DNA of 24,454 nucleotides from an uncultured Collinsella sp. (GTDB lineage: Bacteria; Actinomycetota; Coriobacteriia; Coriobacteriales; Coriobacteriaceae). Both the position numbers and the translations under genes were made by a program. Shown piece by piece: positions 9,481 to 16,393 of the stretch; position 1 is the first letter of the stretch, and every line of letters starts with the position of its first letter. The DNA is taken from assembly GCA_902478995.1 (NCBI GenBank), contig CABSNF010000031.1, forward strand, positions 1 through 24,454, in the 5' to 3' direction. A model generated the notes under the pieces. It ran no database searches, was not told the origin of the DNA, and worked only from the letters and a program-made list of their open reading frames with translations.

Positions 9481-12312
9481 CTACTCCCCCAGCAGGGCTT
9501 TCTCGGGCGTGATCGGCAGCGAGCGAACCTGGTGGCCGGTGGCGTGCGCCACAGCCGAGGCAACGGCGGCGAGCGGCGTGTTGATGACGACCTCGCCGAT
9601 CGACTTGGCGCCAAACGGACCCGTCGGCTCGTAGCTCGGCTCAAAGGCTACGCGAATGCTGCCGATATCCAGGCGCGTGGGCAGCTTGTAGCTCATAAAG
9701 TTGCCGGTGCGCAGGCGACCGCGGTCGTCGTGCTCGACGATCTCGTAGAGCGCGTGACCGATACCCTGGGCAATGCCGCCCTCGGCCTGGACGCGCGCGA
9801 GCGCCTCGTTGATCACGGTGCCGCAGTCCACAGCCGCCGCGTAGTCCACAACAGTCACCTTGCCGGTGGCCTTGTCGACCTCGACCTCGGCAATGCCGGC
9901 CATAAACGGCGGAGGCGAAACGGGCAGGCAGGCAGAGGCATGCGAGGTGAGCGCATCGCCGCCCGCGATGTTCTTGACGCACAGGTTGGCAAAGTCGCGC
10001 AGCGTGAGGTAGCGATTCTGCTCGCGCGCGGCACGCTCGTCGGACAGACGCACGTACTGGCCATCGAAGACCACGTCGGTGGCGTCTACATCCCACATCT
10101 GGGCGGCCTTGGCGCAAATCTTCTCGCGCAGCTCGGTCGCGGCGTTCTTGGCGGCAAGGCCCGTCACGTACGTACCCGAGCTCGCGTACGAGCCAGCGTC
10201 GAACGGCGACACATCGGTGTCCACGCCGCGCACCACAATGAGCGAGCTCTCCACGCCCAGCTCCTCGGCGGCAATCTGCGCCAGGATCGTGTCGACGCCC
10301 ATGCCGTTATCGGTAGCGCCGGTGCCGATGGTAATAAAGCCGTCCTCTTCCAGGCGCATGTCGATGCCGGCGATATCGACGTTGGAGATGCCCGAGCCCT
10401 GCATGGTGAGCGCGCAGCCCAAAGCGCGCACGCGGTCGCCCAAGTCCACGGCCAGCGGTTTGTCGCGCCAGCCGATCATGTCCATCGCGCGCAGCAGGCA
10501 GCGGTCGAGCGCGCAGGCGTTGAGCTTCTCGTTGTAGTACTGAGGCATGATCTCGCCCTCGCGCACGATGTTCTTAAGGCGCAGGTCGGCGGGGTCCATG
10601 TGCAGCATGTCGGCGAGCTCGTTGACGGCGCTCTCCACGGCAAACTGGCCCTGGGTGGCACCGTAGCCGCGATACGCGCCGCCGCGGTTGGTATTGGTGT
10701 AGACGGCGTCCCAGCTAAAGCGGCTCGCCTTCACGTGGTTGTAGATGGGCAGGCTCTTGTGGCCCGAAAGGCCGATCGTCGTGGTGGCGTGCTCGCCGTA
10801 CGCACCGGCGTTGGACAGCGTATGCAGATCGATGGCCGTGATGGTGCCGTCGTTCATGGCGCCCAGCTTGACGGTCATCTGCATCTGGTGACGCGAGTTG
10901 CCCGCGGTGATGGTCTCCTCGCGGGTGTAGCAGCAATAGCTCGGACGGCCAGTCTGCTGGGTCACGAATGCCACGAAGATCTCGCAGCAGCCCGTCTGCT
11001 TGGAGCCAAAGCCGCCGCCGATGCGCGGCTTAATGACCTGCACCTGCGACTGCGGAATATCGAGCGACTGTGCAACCATGCGGCGCACGTGGAAGGGCAC
11101 CTGCGTGGAGGTAGTCACTGAGATACGTCCGAACGCGTCGGTCGTCGCGAAAGCGCGGAAGGTTTCCATGGGTGCGGTCTGCGTGGCCTGGCTGGTGTAG
11201 GTGCGCTCAAAGACGATATCGCTCTGGGCAAAGGCCTCGTCTAGGTCGCCATAATCGCTGGTACCGCTGCACACCAGGTTGCGCGGGACATCGCCGCCCT
11301 GCGGGAACATAAAGGTCACGTCGCCCTCGGGGTGGACCACGATGTCGTTGTCGAGTGCCTGGGTAAAGTCGAGCAACGGCTCGAGCACCTCGTAATCGAC
11401 CTTGATGAGCTTGAGCGCCTTGTCGGCGGCCTCCTCGGTCTCGGCGGCGACGATCGCCACCTCCTCGTTTTGATAGCGCACGAGGTTCTCGAGGATGAGG
11501 CGGTCGTAGGGACTCGGCTGCGGATAGCTCTGGCCGGCGATGGTAAAGCGGCGCTTGGGCACGTCCTCGTAGGTGTAAACACCCACGACGCCGGGCACCT
11601 TCAGGGCGCGCGACGTATCGATGGAGCGAATCTTGGCGCGGGCATAGGGGCTGCGCTTGAGTTTAACGATGAGCGCGCCGGCGGGCACCATATCGCCCGT
11701 GTAGACGGGACGGCCCTCGAGCAGGGCCTTCGAATCCTTCTTGGGCTGCTTGTGGGTGATCTGCTTGTAGGTGACGCCGTCGCAGCTGGTGTCGTTGACC
11801 GGCAGCTCGGGCAACTCAAAGCCCACCTGTACGCCAGACTCGTTGAGGAAACGAACGATGGCGCGCAGCTGGCTCTCGTAGCCGCTGCAACGGCAGAGGT
11901 TGCCGGCGAGCTGGCGCGAGAGCTCCTCGCGCGTGGCGACAAGGCTTGGGTCCTCTTTGGCGGCGCGGGCGAGCGCCAGCACGTTCATGATGAGGCCGGG
12001 GGCGCAAAAACCGCACTGCTCGGCACCTTCGGCAGCCATTGCGCGGGCCAGTGCCTCGGACTCGGCCTTGAGGCCCTCGAGCGTGGTGATGGAGCGGCCC
12101 TCAACGCGGGCGGCGGGAACCGAGCAGCTCAGCACCGGGTCGCCGTCGAGCCACACCGTGCACAGACCGCAGTTGGTGGTTTCGCAGGCGCAGCGCACCG
12201 ACGCGCAACCCTGCTCGCGCAGCAGCGCAAAGAGCATGGTGTCGGGCGCAATCTGAACCTTGACTTTGCGGCCGTTGAGTGTAAAGGAAAGATCGATGAG
12301 TTTGGCAGCCAT
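9481..12312 (-). CDS. Fused [2Fe-2S]/molybdopterin subunit of a xanthine dehydrogenase family hydroxylase (XdhD-like)
   Basis: This 943-residue protein joins two subunits of the molybdenum hydroxylase family. Residues 1-160 form the iron-sulfur part: the plant-type cluster Cys are C43, C48, C51 and C63, and the second cluster uses C100, C103, C140 and C142 (LCRCSG). From about 190 the molybdopterin domain follows (GRPVYTGDMVPAGALIVK), with GGGFGSKQ and the near-C-terminal GPFGAKSIGE, where Glu907 is the expected catalytic base. The fused layout, length and motif order resemble E. coli XdhD, a putative hypoxanthine oxidase of the selenium-dependent hydroxylase group. The substrate is therefore probably a purine or other N-heterocycle, but this cannot be read from sequence alone. 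Its ATG overlaps the stop of the FAD-subunit gene (TAATG), so the two are co-translated. Confidence 0.93.
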   Translation of the reverse strand: MAAKLIDLSFTLNGRKVKVQIAPDTMLFALLREQGCASVRCACETTNCGLCTVWLDGDPVLSCSVPAARVEGRSITTLEGLKAESEALARAMAAEGAEQCGFCAPGLIMNVLALARAAKEDPSLVATREELSRQLAGNLCRCSGYESQLRAIVRFLNESGVQVGFELPELPVNDTSCDGVTYKQITHKQPKKDSKALLEGRPVYTGDMVPAGALIVKLKRSPYARAKIRSIDTSRALKVPGVVGVYTYEDVPKRRFTIAGQSYPQPSPYDRLILENLVRYQNEEVAIVAAETEEAADKALKLIKVDYEVLEPLLDFTQALDNDIVVHPEGDVTFMFPQGGDVPRNLVCSGTSDYGDLDEAFAQSDIVFERTYTSQATQTAPMETFRAFATTDAFGRISVTTSTQVPFHVRRMVAQSLDIPQSQVQVIKPRIGGGFGSKQTGCCEIFVAFVTQQTGRPSYCCYTREETITAGNSRHQMQMTVKLGAMNDGTITAIDLHTLSNAGAYGEHATTTIGLSGHKSLPIYNHVKASRFSWDAVYTNTNRGGAYRGYGATQGQFAVESAVNELADMLHMDPADLRLKNIVREGEIMPQYYNEKLNACALDRCLLRAMDMIGWRDKPLAVDLGDRVRALGCALTMQGSGISNVDIAGIDMRLEEDGFITIGTGATDNGMGVDTILAQIAAEELGVESSLIVVRGVDTDVSPFDAGSYASSGTYVTGLAAKNAATELREKICAKAAQMWDVDATDVVFDGQYVRLSDERAAREQNRYLTLRDFANLCVKNIAGGDALTSHASACLPVSPPPFMAGIAEVEVDKATGKVTVVDYAAAVDCGTVINEALARVQAEGGIAQGIGHALYEIVEHDDRGRLRTGNFMSYKLPTRLDIGSIRVAFEPSYEPTGPFGAKSIGEVVINTPLAAVASAVAHATGHQVRSLPITPEKALLGE

Positions 12313-13226
12313 TAGCGCACCTCGCTAGAATCGACGCCGGGCACGCGGCGGCAGGAATACTCGTCCGTGGCGAACTTAGGGATCTGCACGGTCTCGAGCT
12401 CGCGGGAAAGCGCGGCCGAAAGCTCGATGCCGGCGGCGCGGCGCACGGCCTGGACGGCGAGCGGTGCCGAGATGCGACGACGGTACTCGGCCGAGCCCCA
12501 CAGGTTGGTGCCGTAACTCAGCGCGCGTACGGACGCGGCAAGGGCACGCAGCTCGTCCTCGGAAGGCTGCTCGTTCACCAGGCCGCACGCCTCGCCCTGC
12601 AGCAAGATCGCGCGCAGCGGACGGGCGCCCACGGTGACATGCCAGCTGTTGTCCCACCAGGCGGCGGTGACGTTGAGCGAGGGGAAGTCGGTCGCGGCCT
12701 TGCGCACGGCCTCATAGCTCGCACGGTAATCGTGCTTGACGACTACGACATGCTCGATCACGTCGCGCACGTAGCCCATGTCCACGAACTCCGCGAGCGG
12801 CACGCGGCCGGCGCCCGTCAGCTCAACATAGGAATCGAGCGCGAGGAAGGCGGAGAGAACGTCCGAGAAGCCAAAGCGGCCGTAGATGCTGCCGCCCACC
12901 GTGGCGGTATTGCGCAGCTGCACGCCCACGATGTCGTGGACGGCGAACTCAAAGACATTGTTGACAAGCGCATTGAGCCCGACATGACGCTCGAGCTGGC
13001 GCAGGGTGCACATGGCACCGATGCGAAACTCGGTCTCGGTCTCCTCGATTTGATCGAGTCCGCAGGCCGAAAGGTCAATCGCCGTCGCCACACGACGCGA
13101 ACCCAGGCGCATCCAGATGCCACCGCCCACAATCTTGTTGTTGCGGTTCTTCTGCAAGAGCTCATAGGCTTCGGCCGCGTTTCCAACACGGACGTAGGTA
13201 CCGAACTTGAGCACGTTCTCCCCCAT
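12312..13226 (-). CDS. FAD-binding subunit of a xanthine dehydrogenase family hydroxylase (CoxM/XdhB type)
   Basis: This 304-residue protein is the flavin subunit that passes electrons from the iron-sulfur part of the downstream fused subunit to the final acceptor. The FAD contacts of the family are seen as IVGGGIWMRLG (about 33-43) and ATVGGSIYGRFGFSDV (about 108-123), with a C-terminal CO-dehydrogenase flavoprotein-like domain. The ATG at 13226 has GGAGAG very close upstream. A GTG at 13214 with GGGGGAG is an alternative. It is first in a two-gene unit, separated from gdhA by a terminator and a palindrome, so it is expected to have its own promoter in 13227-13305. Confidence 0.9.
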   Translation of the reverse strand: MGENVLKFGTYVRVGNAAEAYELLQKNRNNKIVGGGIWMRLGSRRVATAIDLSACGLDQIEETETEFRIGAMCTLRQLERHVGLNALVNNVFEFAVHDIVGVQLRNTATVGGSIYGRFGFSDVLSAFLALDSYVELTGAGRVPLAEFVDMGYVRDVIEHVVVVKHDYRASYEAVRKAATDFPSLNVTAAWWDNSWHVTVGARPLRAILLQGEACGLVNEQPSEDELRALAASVRALSYGTNLWGSAEYRRRISAPLAVQAVRRAAGIELSAALSRELETVQIPKFATDEYSCRRVPGVDSSEVR

Positions 13227-13305
13227 CTCTCCACTTGTCCAGTACCCCTAAGTGTACCAAACGAGGGGCCGCACACCGTTTTAGGACAAAATCCACCCAC
13301 CCATC

Positions 13306-13380
13306 CATAACTTGCGGTGAAATACGGACTGATTAGCCGTTCTGGTACGCTAAACAGTCCGTATTTCACCGCAAGTTATG
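13306..13380. repeat. Dispersed palindrome, copy 2
   Basis: The arms 13306-13336 and 13350-13380 match at 30 of 31 positions when one is reverse-complemented (core GCGGTGAAATACGGACTG), around a 13-nt loop. The core and arms match copy 1 at 1066-1130, and TTCTGG is shared in the loops. It lies between the start of the FAD-subunit gene and the gdhA terminator. Confidence 0.88.
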
Positions 13381-13397
13381 AAGAGTCCTCCGGGATA

Positions 13398-13429
13398 GAA
13401 AAGGCTCCCAGCCGGATAGCTGGGAGCCT
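13398..13429 (-). terminator. Intrinsic terminator of gdhA
   Basis: AGGCTCCCAGC (13429-13419 on the minus strand) pairs perfectly with GCTGGGAGCCT (13412-13402) around a 6-nt loop, followed by a TTTTC run. It lies 27 nt after the gdhA stop. Confidence 0.88.
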
Positions 13430-13455
13430 CATCACATGCTATATCGAGCGAAGAT

Positions 13456-14811
13456 TTAGCAGACGCCCTGGGCGAGCATGGCGTCGGCGACCTTCAGGAA
13501 GCCGGCGATGTTGGCGCCCATGACAAAGTTGCCCTCCTGGCCATACTCCTTGGCGGTGTCGTCCACGCTGTGGAACATGCCGCGCATGAGCTGCTCGAGC
13601 TTGCCGTCGACCTCCTCGAAGGTCCAGGACAGGTGCTCGGCGTTCTGGCTCATCTCCAGGCCGGACACGAGCACGCCGCCGGCGTTGGCAGCCTTACCGG
13701 GCATAAAGACGACACCGTTCTCCTGGAAGTAGGTCGTGGCCTCGATGGTCGTGGGCATGTTCGCGCCCTCGCCGACCACCTTGCAGCCGTTGGCGACGAG
13801 CGCCTGGGCGTCCTCGAGCAGCAGCGTGTTCTCGCGAGCGCAAGGCAGCGCGATGTCGCAGGGCAGCTGCCACACGCCACGGCCGTCGCCCTCGTGCCAC
13901 GTGGCGTTGGGCTTCTCGTCAACGTACATAGCGAGCGTAACGCCCTTGTCGTGGCCAGAGCGCTTCTTGTTGTAGATGTGCTCGAGCACGGTGTAGTCGA
14001 TGCCGTCGGGATCCTCGACCCAGCCGTGGGTATCGGAGCAGGCCAGGACCTTGCCGCCGAGCTGAGAGACCTTCTGGACGGCGTAGATGGCGACGTTGCC
14101 GGAGCCATGAACGACGACGTTCTTGCCCTCGAAGGAGTCGCCGCGGCTCTTGAGGTACTCATCCACAAAGTAGGCCAGGCCGTAGCCGGTGGCCTCGGTA
14201 CGGGCGAGCGAGCCGCCAAAGGAGAGGCCCTTGCCGGTGAGGACGCCTGTCCACTCGTTGGTCAGGCGCTTGTACTGACCGAACAGGTAGGCAACCTCGC
14301 GGCCGCCAACGCCCAGGTCGCCGGCGGGAACGTCGGTGTTGGGGCCGATGTGGCGATAGAGCTCGGTCATGAAGGACTGGCAGAAGTGCATGATCTCGTT
14401 GTTGGACTTGCCCTTGGGGTCAAAGTCGGAACCGCCCTTGCCGCCGCCCATGGGAAGGGTGGTCAGGCTGTTCTTGAGGATCTGCTCCAGACCCAGGAAC
14501 TTGAGCATGCCCAGGGTGACCGTCGGGTTAAAGCGCAGGCCGCCCTTGTAGGGTCCAATGGCAGAGTTGAACTCGACGCGGTAACCGCGGTTGACCTGGA
14601 CCTTGCCCTGGTCGTCGACCCAGGGGACACGGAACATAACGATGCGCTCGGGCTCGACGAGGCGCTCCAGCAGGGCGGCCTCCTCGTACTCGGGGTGGGC
14701 GTCGAGCGCCGGCTGGATGGTGCCGAGGATCTCGGTCGCGGCCTGGATGAACTCAGGCTGCTCGGGATAGCGGGCCTTGAGCTCTTCGAGAACTTTCTGC
14801 GTGTAGCTCAT
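13456..14811 (-). CDS. gdhA: NADP-specific glutamate dehydrogenase
   Basis: This cytosolic enzyme reductively aminates 2-oxoglutarate to glutamate and so assimilates ammonia. It has 451 residues, close to the 447 of E. coli GdhA, and belongs to the hexameric small type. Substrate-site features are RVPWVDDQG, GPYKGGLRF and the LPMGGGKGGSDFDP segment with the catalytic Lys. The Rossmann domain shows VVHGSGNVAIYA. NADP rather than NAD use is inferred from overall resemblance to GdhA. The start ATG at 14811 follows a strong GGAGGA site. It is probably transcribed alone: a terminator follows, and about 250 nt precede it with a possible -10 TATTAT at 14885-14890 on the minus strand but no convincing -35. 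Confidence 0.96.
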   Translation of the reverse strand: MSYTQKVLEELKARYPEQPEFIQAATEILGTIQPALDAHPEYEEAALLERLVEPERIVMFRVPWVDDQGKVQVNRGYRVEFNSAIGPYKGGLRFNPTVTLGMLKFLGLEQILKNSLTTLPMGGGKGGSDFDPKGKSNNEIMHFCQSFMTELYRHIGPNTDVPAGDLGVGGREVAYLFGQYKRLTNEWTGVLTGKGLSFGGSLARTEATGYGLAYFVDEYLKSRGDSFEGKNVVVHGSGNVAIYAVQKVSQLGGKVLACSDTHGWVEDPDGIDYTVLEHIYNKKRSGHDKGVTLAMYVDEKPNATWHEGDGRGVWQLPCDIALPCARENTLLLEDAQALVANGCKVVGEGANMPTTIEATTYFQENGVVFMPGKAANAGGVLVSGLEMSQNAEHLSWTFEEVDGKLEQLMRGMFHSVDDTAKEYGQEGNFVMGANIAGFLKVADAMLAQGVC

Positions 14812-15026
14812 GCTTCCTCCAATTGATGGAAAAGAAAAGTGTCGTTCGAGGCGCCCCATGCGCCGCGAGCTTTATCGAGTATGGATAATATCGCACTGTT
14901 GCAGCAAAGTTTCGCATAAGCCGACGAGCAGATGTTTCGTTTTGATTACGATGCAGGTAGAAGCGTTTTTGAGTGCCCAACGCGCAAATCGCGTGTTTCG
15001 AAGCTGTTTCGTCCACATGTTCCAAA

Positions 15027-15053
15027 CCACCACATTGGGCACCTTTGTGGTGG
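15027..15053 (-). terminator. Possible terminator after the DUF3343 gene
   Basis: CCACCACA (15053-15046 on the minus strand) pairs with TGTGGTGG (15034-15027) around an 11-nt loop, followed by TTTGG. It lies 9 nt after the stop codon. The T run is short, so this is a moderate call. Confidence 0.45.
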
Positions 15054-15062
15054 TGTTGGTGG

Positions 15063-15458
15063 TTAGAGGACGAGCTGATGGTAGTCGGCAGGGGTTATGC
15101 GGCCCTCAGTGGCGGCGCGGAAGGCGGCGAGCGCATCGCCCGAGAACGGCATGGCCCAGCACAGGCCGCAACCTGCGGTAATGGAGCCGGGCAGCGGCAT
15201 GATGCGCCCGGGCACACCGGCGGCAAGGCACAGCTGCTCGCATTCCATCACATCGAAGGTGCTGTCGAACGAAACGATAATCTTGCGCTCGTGGTCGAGG
15301 GCATCACCGGACGGGCCTTCGCGATGTGCCTCGCGATACGCCGCGGCGGCCGCTTCCTCTTCCGCAGTATGTCCACAGCCACCGCAGCCGCAGGTACAGG
15401 GCTCGGAACCATCGCAAGTGCAAGGCTCTCCCGTGTCGGGACAAATATCGTGAGACAT
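15063..15458 (-). CDS. DUF3343 protein (putative Se/S carrier-like) with Cys-rich N-terminus
   Basis: The C-terminal part (about 54-131) matches the DUF3343 pattern: KIIVSFDSTFDVMECEQLC, then IMPLPGSITAGCGLCWAMP, a small domain described in databases as putative Se/S carrier-like. The first 30 residues contain seven Cys (6, 13, 15, 21, 23, 25, 28) plus His30 in CxC and CxxC spacings, suggesting metal or selenium binding. An acidic Ala/Glu linker joins the two parts. A GGAG site lies 5 nt before the ATG. It follows mobA by 15 nt and is probably co-transcribed with it. Its place beside selC, selB and selA and molybdoenzyme genes supports a role in selenium or sulfur handling for molybdenum enzymes. 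That role is inference; the exact function is unknown. Confidence 0.82.
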   Translation of the reverse strand: MSHDICPDTGEPCTCDGSEPCTCGCGGCGHTAEEEAAAAAYREAHREGPSGDALDHERKIIVSFDSTFDVMECEQLCLAAGVPGRIMPLPGSITAGCGLCWAMPFSGDALAAFRAATEGRITPADYHQLVL

Positions 15459-15473
15459 GGCAACTCCAATCGT

Positions 15474-16106
15474 CTAGGCGAGTAACTCGGCCGCCGCAAA
15501 CTCCTCGGGCGTATTGACGTTTTCGAAGCAGAGCGTCGAGCCCGCGGCCTTAACGATCTGCGGTTCATCCATATAACCGGCCTGAACGCGATTGATCAGG
15601 CAGCGAATGCGCTGTCGGTCGCAGGAGAGCAGCTCTTGGGCAACCGGCGCACACGCGTCACGGCGCCAGACGGCGCAAAGCGGCTCAATTCCCCGCTCCT
15701 CGCGCGGCACGCACACGTCGAGCGCCTCGGCCTCAACACAGCCAGCAAGGGCACCGATTAGCTCCGAAGAGACAAACGGCATATCACAGGCGACGATAGC
15801 AACGAGAGGCAGCCGGGCCGCAGTCAGCGAACTCGCGATGCCGCGCATGGCGCCCGCCGGCCCCTCAAGGTCCGACACTATTCGCGGCACCAGGCCGCCA
15901 AACGCGCGCTCCTCAAGGTAGGCAAGCTCGCTGGGACGCGAAGTCGTCACGACCAACTCGCCGGCAACTGGCGCCAGCCGACCCAGCACGCGTTCGATAA
16001 GCGGCTCGCCGCAAAACGCCATGCGAGCCTTATCACAGCCCATGCGCGAGGACAGCCCACCCGCTTGGACGACACAAGAAAGATCGGCACGTCTTACGGT
16101 AGTCAT
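15474..16106 (-). CDS. mobA: Molybdenum cofactor guanylyltransferase
   Basis: This cytosolic nucleotidyltransferase joins GMP from GTP to Mo-molybdopterin, giving the guanine dinucleotide cofactor used by DMSO-reductase family enzymes such as formate dehydrogenase. The NTP-binding signature QAGGLSSRMGCDKARMAF is at the N-terminus, and a metal-binding Asp lies in IVACDMPFVS. A typical MobA C-terminus with ENVNTPEEF follows. The length of about 211 residues is normal. The start at 16106 has GGAGG about 11 nt upstream. An upstream in-frame ATG (16124) has no ribosome site. Neighbours fit: the oxidoreductase encoded at 19890-22007 would use this cofactor. The family member CTP:molybdopterin cytidylyltransferase (MocA) is an alternative that would suit the XdhD-like enzyme, but the sequence looks more like MobA. 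Confidence 0.85.
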   Translation of the reverse strand: MTTVRRADLSCVVQAGGLSSRMGCDKARMAFCGEPLIERVLGRLAPVAGELVVTTSRPSELAYLEERAFGGLVPRIVSDLEGPAGAMRGIASSLTAARLPLVAIVACDMPFVSSELIGALAGCVEAEALDVCVPREERGIEPLCAVWRRDACAPVAQELLSCDRQRIRCLINRVQAGYMDEPQIVKAAGSTLCFENVNTPEEFAAAELLA

Positions 16107-16189
16107 ACGGCAAAACACCTCCATCGGCGCGTTCTAAACCCAGCGCACGGGGCAAATACCGTAGGCGACAAGGCGGACGACACGGCGGA

Positions 16190-16252
16190 CCCGCACAAAA
16201 ACAAAACAGCGCCCTTGCGGCACGCAGCAAGACCGCGAGCACAAAAGCGCTG
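16190..16252 (-). terminator. Intrinsic terminator after selC
   Basis: CAGCGC (16252-16247 on the minus strand) pairs with GCGCTG (16212-16207). An inner CTTGC/GCAAG stem lies within. The run TTTTGTTTTTG follows. It lies about 9 nt after the tRNA 3' end and before mobA. Confidence 0.7.
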
Positions 16253-16260
16253 GTAGCGTA

Positions 16261-16357
16261 TGGCGGGAACGTATGTGAATCGAACACATCCAAGACGTTT
16301 TGCACGCCTCGCAACGGTTTTGAGGACCGCGGAGCCCACCGGAGCCCATCCGTTCCC
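16261..16357 (-). tRNA. selC: Selenocysteine tRNA (anticodon UCA)
   Basis: This 97-nt RNA has the marks of tRNA-Sec. The acceptor GGGAACG pairs with CGTTCCC, followed by discriminator G and encoded CCA. The D-stem is six pairs (GGGCTC with GGGCTC, two wobbles) with a 4-nt CGGT loop. The anticodon stem GCGGT/ACCGT encloses CCTCAAA, giving UCA, which reads UGA. The variable arm is long with 8 pairs (CGAGGCGT with ACGTCTTG), and the T-arm ATGTG/CACAT encloses TTCGATT. It is charged with serine, converted to Sec by SelA and delivered by SelB. It lies 36 nt after selB on the same strand. Confidence 0.97.
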
Positions 16358-16369
16358 AAGTGCGGCGGT

Positions 16370-16378
16370 ATTTTACCA
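16370..16378 (-). promoter_or_regulatory. Extended -10 promoter box for selC
   Basis: On the minus strand TGGTAAAAT is an extended -10 (TGn with TAAAAT, 5 of 6 matches). It ends 12 nt before the tRNA 5' end, inside the selB-selC gap. It would allow selC transcription independent of selB. No -35 is obvious. Confidence 0.5.
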
Positions 16379-16393
16379 AACCGAGCAGCCAAT

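Noticed and set aside
14753..15025. 90-codon minus-strand frame upstream of and overlapping gdhA
   Set aside because: It overlaps the gdhA start in another frame and has no recognisable motif or ribosome site. It is probably the gdhA promoter region.
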